Shown here in pieces: positions 28,698 to 36,500 of a DNA stretch of 64,000 nucleotides (positions are counted from its first letter, which is position 1; each line of letters begins with the position of its first letter). The notes beneath the pieces were generated by a model, which was not told the origin of the DNA, ran no database searches, and was given only the letters and a program-made list of their open reading frames with translations. The DNA comes from Acinetobacter sp. A47 (GTDB taxonomy: Bacteria; Pseudomonadota; Gammaproteobacteria; Pseudomonadales; Moraxellaceae), in the NCBI RefSeq assembly GCF_000805455.1, contig NZ_JSUS01000071.1, positions 372,001-436,000 of the forward strand, read 5' to 3'. A program made the position numbers and the translations under genes.

Positions 28698-29618
28698 TCA
28701 GCCTTTCTGCTCTAAACGCTCCGCCACACGCAGCCATGCGCTACGTGAGCGAGGATTTGCTTTTACTTCTGCTTCACTCGCACGGATACGAGCAACTTTC
28801 TTTAACCGTCGGGTATCGACCTGAGCTTGCGGCATGCCCCAGCCCGAGTCTTCAGCCAGACTCGATTCTTTTTGAATGAATTGCTTGATTAAACGGTCTT
28901 CCAGGGAGTGAAAACTAATCACAGCCAGTTGTCCTGCCGGTTTCAACAAGGCAACAGCTTGCGGCAAAAAGGACTCGATATCATCAAGCTCTTTGTTAAT
29001 CGCAATCCGGATGGCCTGAAAAGTACGCGTTGCAGGATGCTTATGCTTTTCCCATTTTGGATGTGCCGTTTTCACGATTTCAGCAAGTTGTGCCGTGGTG
29101 GTAATTGCACCCGCCAGTTTAATCGCTTTGGCAATACGGCGGCTATAACGTTCTTCACCATATTGGTAAATAATGTTTGCAAGCTTTTCTTCTTCGATTT
29201 CAAGTAGCCATTCTGCCGCCGTCGGGCCTTGTGTATTATCCATACGCATGTCCAGCGGCCCGTCTTGCATAAAGCTAAAACCACGTTCTGCCTGATCCAG
29301 TTGAGGCGATGATACCCCGAGGTCAGCCATAATGCCGTCGACTTCAGTAATGCCGATCCGGGCAAGCTCCGCCTGAATGTCGGCAAAGCTGGCATGAATA
29401 ATTTTAAAGCGCGGATCTTGTTGTTCTAATTGTGCAGCAACTTCAAGTGCTTGCGGATCTTTATCAAAGGCATAGACGCGTGCATCAGCGTCCAGTTTAG
29501 ACAATAACAATCGGGTATGCCCGCCACGACCAAAGGTCGCATCGACAAAAATACCGGTATCGCGGCCTGCCAGTACGCCATCAACGGTTTCATGAAGTAA
29601 GACAGAAATGTGCGACAT
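28698..29618 (-). CDS. rsmH: 16S rRNA (cytosine-1402-N4)-methyltransferase
   Basis: A 306-residue methyltransferase (MraW) that modifies C1402 of 16S rRNA. Family landmarks are HISVLLHETVDGVL at the N-terminus, the SAM motif VDATFGRGGHTRLLL, DLGVSSPQLD and the C-terminal VISFHSLEDRLIKQF. It is the first gene of the visible cluster. mraZ, which usually precedes it, is absent: the next gene upstream is a sulfate-binding protein with its own terminator. Confidence 0.97.
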   Translation of the reverse strand: MSHISVLLHETVDGVLAGRDTGIFVDATFGRGGHTRLLLSKLDADARVYAFDKDPQALEVAAQLEQQDPRFKIIHASFADIQAELARIGITEVDGIMADLGVSSPQLDQAERGFSFMQDGPLDMRMDNTQGPTAAEWLLEIEEEKLANIIYQYGEERYSRRIAKAIKLAGAITTTAQLAEIVKTAHPKWEKHKHPATRTFQAIRIAINKELDDIESFLPQAVALLKPAGQLAVISFHSLEDRLIKQFIQKESSLAEDSGWGMPQAQVDTRRLKKVARIRASEAEVKANPRSRSAWLRVAERLEQKG

Positions 29619-29755
29619 AAGAAATGAATCAACAGCTAAAAATGTAACTGCACATTATCACCTTGTTTTACGCCAGTACCAAACGACTTTTTGTAGAGAA
29701 TTCTTAACTTTTCATAGATAAAACCGTTTTCTTGCCATTTTTCACTCAACAAAAA

Positions 29756-29779
29756 AGCAAATACCCAAAGGTATTTGCT
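29756..29779 (-). terminator. Terminator of the sulfate-binding protein gene
   Basis: On the minus strand AGCAAATACC pairs with GGTATTTGCT across TTTG and is followed by a T-run. It separates sbp from rsmH. Confidence 0.85.
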
Positions 29780-29815
29780 GGCCGGTACAGGATGATCAGG
29801 TTACAGGTTCTTGAT

Positions 29816-30811
29816 TTAAGGCCTTTCGGCATAAATCTGGTCAAAAACCGCACCATTCACAAAGTGAGTTTTTTGCGCTTTTGCCCATCCTCCAAATACC
29901 TCGTTAATGCTGAACAATTTAACTTTCGGGAACTGTTTTGCATATTTGGCTGCCACCTGAGGATTGCGTGGACGGAAATAATGTTTTGCTGCCAGTTCCT
30001 GACCGAGCGGCGAATAAAGAAAGTTCAAATAGCCACGTGCCAGTTGCCGGTTGCCATTCTTATCTACGGTTTTATCCACGATGGCCACTGAAGGCTCCGC
30101 CAGAATGGAAATGGAAGGATAGACAATTTCAAATTTATCTTTACCCAGTCCTTGGGTTGCCAATAAGGCTTCATTCTCCCAGGACAGCAATACATCCCCG
30201 ATACCACGCTCGGCAAAGGTGGTCAGGGAACCACGTGCACCAGAGTCAAGAACCTTGACATTTTGATAGAGCTTTTTCACCAGCTCACGGGCTTTGGCAT
30301 CATTTCCACCCGGCTGTTTCAAGGCATAGCCCCAAGCCGATAAGTAGATCCAGCGCGGTGCGCCACCCGTTTTCGGATTTGGGGTAATGATTTCCACGCC
30401 CTGTCTGGTTAAGTCATTCCAGTCACGGATATTTTTAGGATTGCCTTTGCGCACCAGAAACACCACTGTTGAAGTATAAGGTGCTGAATTATCCCGGAAC
30501 TGTTTTTGCCAGTCTTTACGGATCAGTCCGGCATTGGCAATTTCATCAATATCATTGGCCAGCGCCAAGGTCACCACATCCGCCTGCAAACCATCAATCA
30601 CGGAACGTGCCTGCTTACCCGAGCCGCCATGTGACTGCTTGAACTCGACCACCTGCCCCGTACGCTTTTGCCAGTACTGGCCAAAGGCCTGATTGTATTC
30701 CTGATAAAATTCACGCGTCGGGTCGTAAGACACGTTTAAAAAAGACGTCGCGGCTTGCGCCACCCCATTTAAACCCAAAGCCAATAATGCTGCTGCAATT
30801 ACTGTTTTCAT
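29816..30811 (-). CDS. sbp: Periplasmic sulfate/thiosulfate-binding protein
   Basis: A 331-residue ABC transporter binding protein with a cleavable signal peptide ([21 protein letters not shown]). The mature start [22 protein letters not shown] is the hallmark of the Sbp/CysP family, as are [27 protein letters not shown] and [22 protein letters not shown]. It delivers sulfate to CysTWA, whose genes are not adjacent, so the protein works with a transporter encoded elsewhere. It is a single gene with its own promoter and terminator. CysP and Sbp cannot be separated reliably by eye. Confidence 0.92.
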   Translation of the reverse strand: MKTVIAAALLALGLNGVAQAATSFLNVSYDPTREFYQEYNQAFGQYWQKRTGQVVEFKQSHGGSGKQARSVIDGLQADVVTLALANDIDEIANAGLIRKDWQKQFRDNSAPYTSTVVFLVRKGNPKNIRDWNDLTRQGVEIITPNPKTGGAPRWIYLSAWGYALKQPGGNDAKARELVKKLYQNVKVLDSGARGSLTTFAERGIGDVLLSWENEALLATQGLGKDKFEIVYPSISILAEPSVAIVDKTVDKNGNRQLARGYLNFLYSPLGQELAAKHYFRPRNPQVAAKYAKQFPKVKLFSINEVFGGWAKAQKTHFVNGAVFDQIYAERP

Positions 30812-30844
30812 TGTTTATTTATCCAGTCCACCCCGTTTGTAATC

Positions 30845-30872
30845 ACTATATTGTTTTAAAAACTTTTTACAA
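30845..30872 (-). promoter_or_regulatory. Putative sigma-70 promoter of sbp
   Basis: On the minus strand TTGTAA and TATAGT are 16 bases apart, about 35 bases before the sbp start. A CysB site is expected from the biology but was not identified. The rest of the 400-base divergent gap to 31218 is AT-rich with no gene. Confidence 0.5.
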
Positions 30873-31217
30873 TCATAAGGTTATATCAATAAATTTATTG
30901 CTTTTCTGTTTTTACGATAAGCCTGAAAATATATGAATTATATTGAATGAATAGCAACAGATACCGCCATGAAAAATGAGAAAAATTATCATTCTCCACT
31001 TTTTCTACACATTTGCTTGCTAAATTTCGCTTGTATACAAAGTAGCCGTATTGCTATAAAAAGTAGATAGGGATGTGTCAAATTTTAAGATTTTTGTAAA
31101 AAGTGTGACATAGTTCTACTTTTTTATTAAGATTTATGTTTAAATCGTATTATTAAAGCAATACTATAGTTGTTTGGTTAGTCTTTTAGACTCAAAGTAT
31201 GAGGGGGAATGTTAGCA

Positions 31218-31523
31218 ATGCCAACATTAAAATTGAAGAAAACAGTATATATAGGTCTATTTTTAGTGTGTTCTGTTCAGGCCGGACATGCAGCAGCCAT
31301 TAAAGAAAGCAATAACATAAAAACGCTTGATAAAGCATCTTCCAGCCTGATCGTCAAAGCACTGGATCAGCAAAAACGTAATACCAGCATGCTACCGTCA
31401 ACAGATGACGAGTTAAAAATGCTGAATACGCTTCGTACCACGCCAACCCAGACTTTTTTTGCAAGTCAGCATGAGCGTTTTTCACGTTTCGTTCAAACCA
31501 TATTCCAGCCGCATACCTCCTAA
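31218..31523 (+). CDS. Small secreted protein of unknown function
   Basis: A protein of about 101 residues with a clear N-terminal signal peptide (LKKTVYIGLFLVCSVQAGHAAA, cleavage expected after AHA or AAA). The mature part is short, polar and rich in Lys, Ser, Thr and Gln, with no Cys and no motif I recognise. I prefer the second ATG, which lies about ten bases after GAGGGGG; an ATG three codons earlier is almost on top of it. It is a single gene with a strong terminator, between divergent sbp and gltX. Confidence 0.65.
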   Translation: MPTLKLKKTVYIGLFLVCSVQAGHAAAIKESNNIKTLDKASSSLIVKALDQQKRNTSMLPSTDDELKMLNTLRTTPTQTFFASQHERFSRFVQTIFQPHTS

Positions 31524-31556
31524 TTTTTAAATATGTGCCCCTCACATGTTTAAATG

Positions 31557-31582
31557 AAGCCTAGTCATGGTGTGACTAGGCT
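31557..31582 (+). terminator. Terminator of the small secreted protein gene
   Basis: AAGCCTAGTCA pairs with TGACTAGGCTT around a 4-base loop and is followed by T-rich sequence. It separates the gene from gltX. Confidence 0.85.
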
Positions 31583-31627
31583 TTTTCGTTATAATAGTTT
31601 CAATTTTAATTTTAGCTCCGATCATTT

Positions 31628-33136
31628 ATGAAAGTCCGTACCCGTATTGCCCCGTCCCCTACAGGTTTTCCACATGTAGGCACCGCGTATATCGCATTGT
31701 TTAACTTGTGTTTTGCCAAACAGCATGGCGGTGAATTCATTTTACGTATTGAAGATACGGACCAGCTGCGTTCTACTCCAGAGTCTGAAAAAATGATTCT
31801 GGACTCGTTGCGCTGGCTGGGTCTGAACTGGTCTGAAGGCCCGGATGTGGGCGGCCCGCATGCACCTTACCGCCAGTCGGAACGGATGGACATTTATAAG
31901 CAATACGCGCTTGAGCTGGTTGAAAAAGGCCATGCATTCTACTGTTTTGCAACTGCTGAAGAACTGGACCAGATGCGTGCAGAACAACAGGCCCGTGGCG
32001 AAACACCCAAATATGACGGTCGTGGCTTGAAGCTATCTCAGGAAGAAGTCCAACGCCGTCTGGCTGCAGGTGAACCTCATGTCATCCGCATGAAAGTACC
32101 GGAAGAAGGGATTTGCAAAATCAATGACCTGCTGCGTGGTGAAGTCGAGATTCCGTGGGCACAGGTCGACATGCAGGTGCTGTTAAAAACCGATGGCCTG
32201 CCAACCTATCACCTTGCCAATGTAGTCGATGACCATTTAATGGAAATCACCCATGTATTACGCGGTGAAGAGTGGTTACCTTCGGCACCGAAGCACCAGT
32301 TGCTGTACCAGTATTTCGGTTGGGAGATGCCAACCCTGTGCCACATGCCGTTATTGCGTAATCCGGATAAGTCAAAACTGTCTAAACGTAAAAATCCAAC
32401 CTCAATCAACTATTATCGCGACATCGGTGTCTTGCCGGAAGCCTTGTTGAACTATCTGGGTCGCATGGGCTGGTCGATGCCGGATGAGCGTGAAATCTTT
32501 ACATTACAGGACATGATTGAAAATTTTGACGTTCAACGTGTTTCTCTTGGCGGCCCGATCTTTGATGTTGAAAAACTGAACTGGCTCAACGGTCAATGGA
32601 TTAAAAACCTGACCCCGGGACAGTTGTTAGACCGCCTGTTGGCCTGGAAAAGTGACCGTCAGACACTTGAAGATATCGCAGCGGCCATCCAGCCCCGCAT
32701 CAACCTGCTTTCAGAAGCCGTGAACTGGGCAGGTTTCTACTTCAACCACATGCCGCACATCAGCAAGGAACAGTTTGAAAGCAAGAAACTGACTGAAGAA
32801 CAGGTGCGTCAAAGCCTGCAGTTTGCCATCTGGCGCCTGGAAAGCCAGTTTACCTGGAATAACGACACGGTCAGCCAGACCCTGATGGATCTGGCCAGCC
32901 AGATGGAAATCAAACTGCGTGACTTCATGCCGGCGTTCTTCATTGCAATTGCAGGCTCAACCAGTTCAACCCCGGTGATGCAGGCCATAGTCACTCTTGG
33001 CCCGGATCTGACTTTTGCCCGCCTGCGCCATGCCCTCGACCTTGTAGGTGCGCCAAGCAAGAAAGAGCTGAAAGTCTGGGAAAAGCTGAATGAATCACTC
33101 AAATTGCCGAAAAATGATGCAAATAGTGAAACTTAA
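31628..33136 (+). CDS. gltX: Glutamyl-tRNA synthetase
   Basis: A 502-residue class I synthetase charging tRNA-Glu. The HIGH-like motif is [18 protein letters not shown] at residues 9-26, followed by [10 protein letters not shown]; the KMSKS-like motif is [11 protein letters not shown] near residue 255. The C-terminal helical anticodon domain is present and the length is normal. It is followed closely by tRNA-Ala and a tRNA-Glu, its own substrate. No terminator is visible between gltX and the tRNA promoter. Confidence 0.97.
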   Translation: MKVRTRIAPSPTGFPHVGTAYIALFNLCFAKQHGGEFILRIEDTDQLRSTPESEKMILDSLRWLGLNWSEGPDVGGPHAPYRQSERMDIYKQYALELVEKGHAFYCFATAEELDQMRAEQQARGETPKYDGRGLKLSQEEVQRRLAAGEPHVIRMKVPEEGICKINDLLRGEVEIPWAQVDMQVLLKTDGLPTYHLANVVDDHLMEITHVLRGEEWLPSAPKHQLLYQYFGWEMPTLCHMPLLRNPDKSKLSKRKNPTSINYYRDIGVLPEALLNYLGRMGWSMPDEREIFTLQDMIENFDVQRVSLGGPIFDVEKLNWLNGQWIKNLTPGQLLDRLLAWKSDRQTLEDIAAAIQPRINLLSEAVNWAGFYFNHMPHISKEQFESKKLTEEQVRQSLQFAIWRLESQFTWNNDTVSQTLMDLASQMEIKLRDFMPAFFIAIAGSTSSTPVMQAIVTLGPDLTFARLRHALDLVGAPSKKELKVWEKLNESLKLPKNDANSET

Positions 33137-33149
33137 TTCAGTTTAGTGA

Positions 33150-33178
33150 TTGACGTGTGAGCGCATTCCCCCTAATAT
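33150..33178 (+). promoter_or_regulatory. Sigma-70 promoter of tRNA-Ala/tRNA-Glu, overlapped by an inverted repeat
   Basis: TTGACG and TAATAT are separated by 17 bases, close to consensus, and lie 17 bases before tRNA-Ala. A perfect 11-bp inverted repeat (arms 33155-33165 and 33179-33189, GTGTGAGCGCA and its complement) overlaps the spacer and the start region, with the -10 element in its loop. There is no T-run after it, so it is not a normal terminator. Confidence 0.7.
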
Positions 33179-33194
33179 TGCGCTCACACACTCC

Positions 33195-33270
33195 GGGGTC
33201 ATAGCTCAGTTGGTAGAGCGCTACAATGGCATTGTAGAGGTCAGCAGTTCGATCCTGCTTGGCTCCACCA
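33195..33270 (+). tRNA. tRNA-Ala (GGC)
   Basis: A 76-base cloverleaf with an encoded CCA end. The acceptor GGGGTCA pairs with TGGCTCC (one G-T pair), the D-arm is GCTCAGTTGGTAGAGC, the anticodon stem CTACA/TGTAG holds the loop ATGGCAT with anticodon GGC, and the T-arm contains GTTCGATCC. Confidence 0.95.
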
Positions 33271-33296
33271 TAACTTCGTATTGTGTTGCCTCATCT

Positions 33297-33372
33297 GTCC
33301 CTATCGTCTAGAGGCCTAGGACATCGCCCTTTCACGGCGGTAACCGGGGTTCGAATCCCCGTAGGGACGCCA
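33297..33372 (+). tRNA. tRNA-Glu (TTC), copy 1
   Basis: A 76-base cloverleaf with CCA encoded. The acceptor is GTCCCTA/TAGGGAC, and the anticodon loop CTTTCAC gives TTC. It follows tRNA-Ala by 26 bases and is probably cotranscribed. Two further copies at 35093 and 35265 are identical over the full length. Confidence 0.95.
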
Positions 33373-33483
33373 TATTCCATACATCAATAATTATATTTTT
33401 CTGACAATCTTGCCTCAAGCAGATTGCACATTTTCGAATTTTCCATAAAATAGCCGCTTCTCTATGCTTGGACAAATTGTCGT

Positions 33484-34890
33484 ATGCAATCTTCCAACTC
33501 AAATGCGAACACAGAACCAAAAACGCTGAAGCGTGCCATGAGCACCCGCCATTTAGTCATGCTGTCTTTAGGTGGGGCTATTGGTACCGGCCTATTTTTG
33601 GGTTCTGGTGAAGTTATCGCTCAAACTGGGCCAATTGGTGCAATTATCGCCTATATTCTGGGTGGCCTGATTGCCTATATGGTCATGCTCTGCTTAGGTG
33701 AGCTTGCAGTACATATGCCTGTTGCCGGTTCTTTTGGTGCATACGCTCAAAAATATATTGGTCCAGGCACGGGTTACATGATCTCTTGGGTCTACTGGCT
33801 CACCTGGACCGCCACCCTCGGCACCGAATTTACCGCGGCTGCCCTGCTCATGCAGGAATGGTTCCCGCATATTTCCATGTGGATCTGGACCATCATCTTT
33901 GCTGTGACCATCCTCGGCCTGAACCTCACCTCGACCCGCATGTTTGCAGAGTCTGAGTTCTGGCTGGCACTGGTCAAGGTTGTAACCGTTATTGCCTTTA
34001 TTATTCTGGGACTGTTGGCCATTTTTGGCCTGATTCCGTTCCATGGTTACGAGTCGGCTCCCCTGTTTCACAACCTGACTGCCCATGGCTGGTTCCCGCA
34101 AGGCCTTATTCCCATCTTCACCACCATGCTGATCGTGAACTTTGCCTTCTCGGGTACCGAACTCATCGGTGTTGCGGCGGGTGAAACCAAAGATCCTGCT
34201 GAAAATGTACCAAAGGCCATCAATGCAGCCATCTGGCGCCTGTTGATTTTCTTTGTGGGTACCATCATTGTGATCAGTGCCTTATTGCCGTTCCAGATTG
34301 CAGGCTTGGGCGGTGAAGGCGTGAGCAGCAGTCCATTCGTCACGGTGTTTAACTACATTGGTATTCCTTATGCCGATGATATTATCCGTTTCGTGATTAT
34401 TACCGCACTGCTTTCTGCCGCAAACTCGGGGCTTTATGCAGCCTCGCGCATGATGTGGTCTCTGTCGGATCAACGTCAGCTGCCAAGCATCTTCTCGCGC
34501 CTGTCAAAAAGCGGCACACCTGTGATTGCATTGGTCGTCACCATGTTTGGTGCGATTCCGGGCCTGTTATCAGAACACTTTGCACCGGAAACCATTTTCA
34601 AGAATTTGCTTGGCGTGGCGGCATTCACCATGGTGATTGTATGGATGAGTATCTGCTGGAGCCAGTTTAACTTTAGACGCCAGTGGTATAAAGCCGGCCA
34701 TAGCGCAAAAGATTTAAAGTTTGCGGCGCCGTTTTATCCGATTGTACCGATCTTGGGTTTCATCTTCTGTCTGATTACCGGTTTAAGCATGGCAGCTGAC
34801 CCAGAGATGCAGGCAGGCTTTATTGGCTGTTTACTGTTCATTGCCGCCTGTTACTTGAGTCATTACATTTTCTATCGCCATCGCAACTGA
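33484..34890 (+). CDS. Amino acid permease (APC family)
   Basis: A 468-residue proton-coupled amino acid importer with about twelve membrane segments. The N-terminus TLKRAMSTRHLVMLSLGGAIGTGLFLGSGEVI is the characteristic first helix of the AAT subfamily that includes AroP, LysP, GabP, ProY and MmuP. The consensus FSGTELIGVAAGETKDPAENVPKAI near residue 225 is also diagnostic. The substrate cannot be decided by eye. It sits alone between two tRNA groups, with its own terminator. Confidence 0.88.
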   Translation: MQSSNSNANTEPKTLKRAMSTRHLVMLSLGGAIGTGLFLGSGEVIAQTGPIGAIIAYILGGLIAYMVMLCLGELAVHMPVAGSFGAYAQKYIGPGTGYMISWVYWLTWTATLGTEFTAAALLMQEWFPHISMWIWTIIFAVTILGLNLTSTRMFAESEFWLALVKVVTVIAFIILGLLAIFGLIPFHGYESAPLFHNLTAHGWFPQGLIPIFTTMLIVNFAFSGTELIGVAAGETKDPAENVPKAINAAIWRLLIFFVGTIIVISALLPFQIAGLGGEGVSSSPFVTVFNYIGIPYADDIIRFVIITALLSAANSGLYAASRMMWSLSDQRQLPSIFSRLSKSGTPVIALVVTMFGAIPGLLSEHFAPETIFKNLLGVAAFTMVIVWMSICWSQFNFRRQWYKAGHSAKDLKFAAPFYPIVPILGFIFCLITGLSMAADPEMQAGFIGCLLFIAACYLSHYIFYRHRN

Positions 34891-34903
34891 TCAGGTCATA
34901 TAA

Positions 34904-34929
34904 AAAATGCAGCTTTAGCTGCATTTTTT
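34904..34929 (+). terminator. Terminator of the amino acid permease gene
   Basis: AAAAATGCAGC pairs with GCTGCATTTTT around TTTA. It is symmetrical with A and T runs, and ends the permease transcript before the next tRNA promoter. Confidence 0.85.
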
Positions 34930-35046
34930 ATGCCGGTACAAAACCCACGATGGGCACTTAACTGCTTATTTTTGATTATTTATTCCACAATGCGCCTTAT
35001 TTTTAAACACTCATTCAATTTTTTTAATTTTTATTGAGAAAAGTGT

Positions 35047-35075
35047 TTGACACCCTACCCGATTCACCCTAATAT
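35047..35075 (+). promoter_or_regulatory. Strong sigma-70 promoter of tRNA-Glu copies 2 and 3
   Basis: A perfect TTGACA and TAATAT are separated by 17 bases, followed by a GC-rich discriminator (ACGCCCACC), typical of stringently controlled stable RNA promoters. It lies 17 bases before copy 2, the same layout as for tRNA-Ala. Confidence 0.8.
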
Positions 35076-35092
35076 ACGCCCACCTCTGAAAC

Positions 35093-35168
35093 GTCCCTAT
35101 CGTCTAGAGGCCTAGGACATCGCCCTTTCACGGCGGTAACCGGGGTTCGAATCCCCGTAGGGACGCCA
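35093..35168 (+). tRNA. tRNA-Glu (TTC), copy 2
   Basis: Identical over 76 bases to copy 1, with CCA encoded and anticodon TTC. It has its own consensus promoter. Confidence 0.95.
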
Positions 35169-35264
35169 CTAAATTCGAGGAAATGCAAGACTTTAACGCC
35201 TTGCTAAGAATTTAGGCTTACAAGCGCTATGTTTTATAGGCTGTAAGTAAACTTCCTCCGATAA

Positions 35265-35340
35265 GTCCCTATCGTCTAGAGGCCTAGGACATCGCCCTTT
35301 CACGGCGGTAACCGGGGTTCGAATCCCCGTAGGGACGCCA
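35265..35340 (+). tRNA. tRNA-Glu (TTC), copy 3
   Basis: Identical over 76 bases to copies 1 and 2. It is 96 bases after copy 2 without a visible promoter of its own, so it is likely processed from the same transcript, which ends at the terminator just downstream. Confidence 0.95.
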
Positions 35341-35347
35341 AATTCTA

Positions 35348-35375
35348 AAAAGCCACTGCATTGACAGTGGCTTTT
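35348..35375. terminator. Bidirectional terminator after tRNA-Glu copy 3
   Basis: AAAAGCCACTG pairs with CAGTGGCTTTT around CATTGA, flanked by A-runs on one side and T-runs on the other. It can end both the tRNA transcript and the minus-strand gene ending at 35403. Confidence 0.85.
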
Positions 35376-35402
35376 TGCTTCTCTGCTGTTGATATTGTTT
35401 TC

Positions 35403-36338
35403 TCAATCGGTCCCAATCCCGACCTGCACTTCCAGCCGGCCAGACTGCACGCGTAAACCGCGAATCTCAAACTGGTCCACCAGTTGCTGTACCAGCTCAC
35501 GGCTTTCCTGCAAAATATTCAAGCCCGGCAAAATACTGAAATCGGTCAGACTGAGCAGTTTATCGACCATCCACGAACGGTTATTGATGAAATCAATAAA
35601 ACCGGCTTCTTCCAGATCGATATACCACAAGCGATGCCCTTCTTTCTGGATGCCCGGCACATCACGGATCAGGTGATTGATCAGGAACGGAATCGGCAGG
35701 GAGTTGATCAGTTCAAAGCTGACATTGCCGACACGGCGTGCCGCCCAGTTGGTCAGGGTACCTCCATGCCGGATTTGCAGGTCCAGATGTTCATCGACCT
35801 GGCGTAAGCGTAAATATTTTTCCTGCCCGATCCGGCATTCCAGTACATTAAATTCAAGTGAAAGCCGGTATAAGAAACGATGGTAATGTCCATCCAGATC
35901 AATATGAAACCGGTCATTGCCGCATTCAATCCTGATATCATCAATTTCGGAGCGGTCCATGCGCTTGCGAATCTGGTTATTGAGCAGCATTTCCGGCAAG
36001 TATAAGGTCAGGCTACTTCGGCCCAGTGAGGTTCTGGCCATGGCCAGAGCGACCTGTCGTGCGGCTTCGCTGGTTTCCGAAACCATATCACGAACGGTAT
36101 TGCGCACGCCTTCTACACCACGCCGGGTATGATGCGTCACCTGATCCAGTGCATCTAGCGCAGCATCTGCCACGCCCGCAATATTCCGTGAGGTATCACT
36201 GGCAAATTCAACTGCATCCTGTGCATGTTGCAAGGTCTTATTGATGAGTCGACGTGATAATGATGGTTTCACAGCAGAGCGCTCTGTATCTGCCGGCATA
36301 ATATCGAACATCGCCTTTTTATCATCTTGTCGGTTCAA
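35403..36338 (-). CDS. Conserved-looking protein of unknown function, 311 residues
   Basis: I do not recognise a family. There is no signal peptide and no clear membrane segment. The N-terminal 110 residues are amphipathic and helical, rich in Ala, Asp and Arg (AQDAVEFASDTSRNIAGVADAALDALDQVTHHTRRGVEGVRNTV). The rest looks globular, with alternating charged strands (IDDIRIECGNDRFHIDLDGHYHRFLY) and repeated L-P/hydrophobic pairs. The start is TTG with AGGGAG six bases before it; the next ATG nine codons later is too close to its nearest purine run. It lies downstream of another unknown gene in the same direction, separated by about 160 bases, so the two may be functionally linked. Confidence 0.7.
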   Translation of the reverse strand: MNRQDDKKAMFDIMPADTERSAVKPSLSRRLINKTLQHAQDAVEFASDTSRNIAGVADAALDALDQVTHHTRRGVEGVRNTVRDMVSETSEAARQVALAMARTSLGRSSLTLYLPEMLLNNQIRKRMDRSEIDDIRIECGNDRFHIDLDGHYHRFLYRLSLEFNVLECRIGQEKYLRLRQVDEHLDLQIRHGGTLTNWAARRVGNVSFELINSLPIPFLINHLIRDVPGIQKEGHRLWYIDLEEAGFIDFINNRSWMVDKLLSLTDFSILPGLNILQESRELVQQLVDQFEIRGLRVQSGRLEVQVGIGTD

Positions 36339-36500
36339 GATGTTCTCCCTCTTCCCTTTCTTACTGGCTCATAGCTGATGAGCAACGATCTGCGTTCTAA
36401 ACTTATCTGTCGTTTTTCTGTAGATTAGCATGCCCGCCCCTACAAATTGCGTATTTTTGTTGCACAGTTTCAATTTATTCTGCCGGCCTGTGATGACCTG

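Noticed and set aside
33694..34101. A 135-codon minus-strand frame in the amino acid permease gene
   Set aside because: Polar, Gly/Asn-rich translation typical of the complement of a membrane protein gene.
33195..35340. Genomic island integrated at a tRNA gene
   Set aside because: The three tRNA-Glu copies could look like attachment-site repeats, but they are complete, carry their own promoter signals, and no integrase or phage gene is present; only a permease lies between them.
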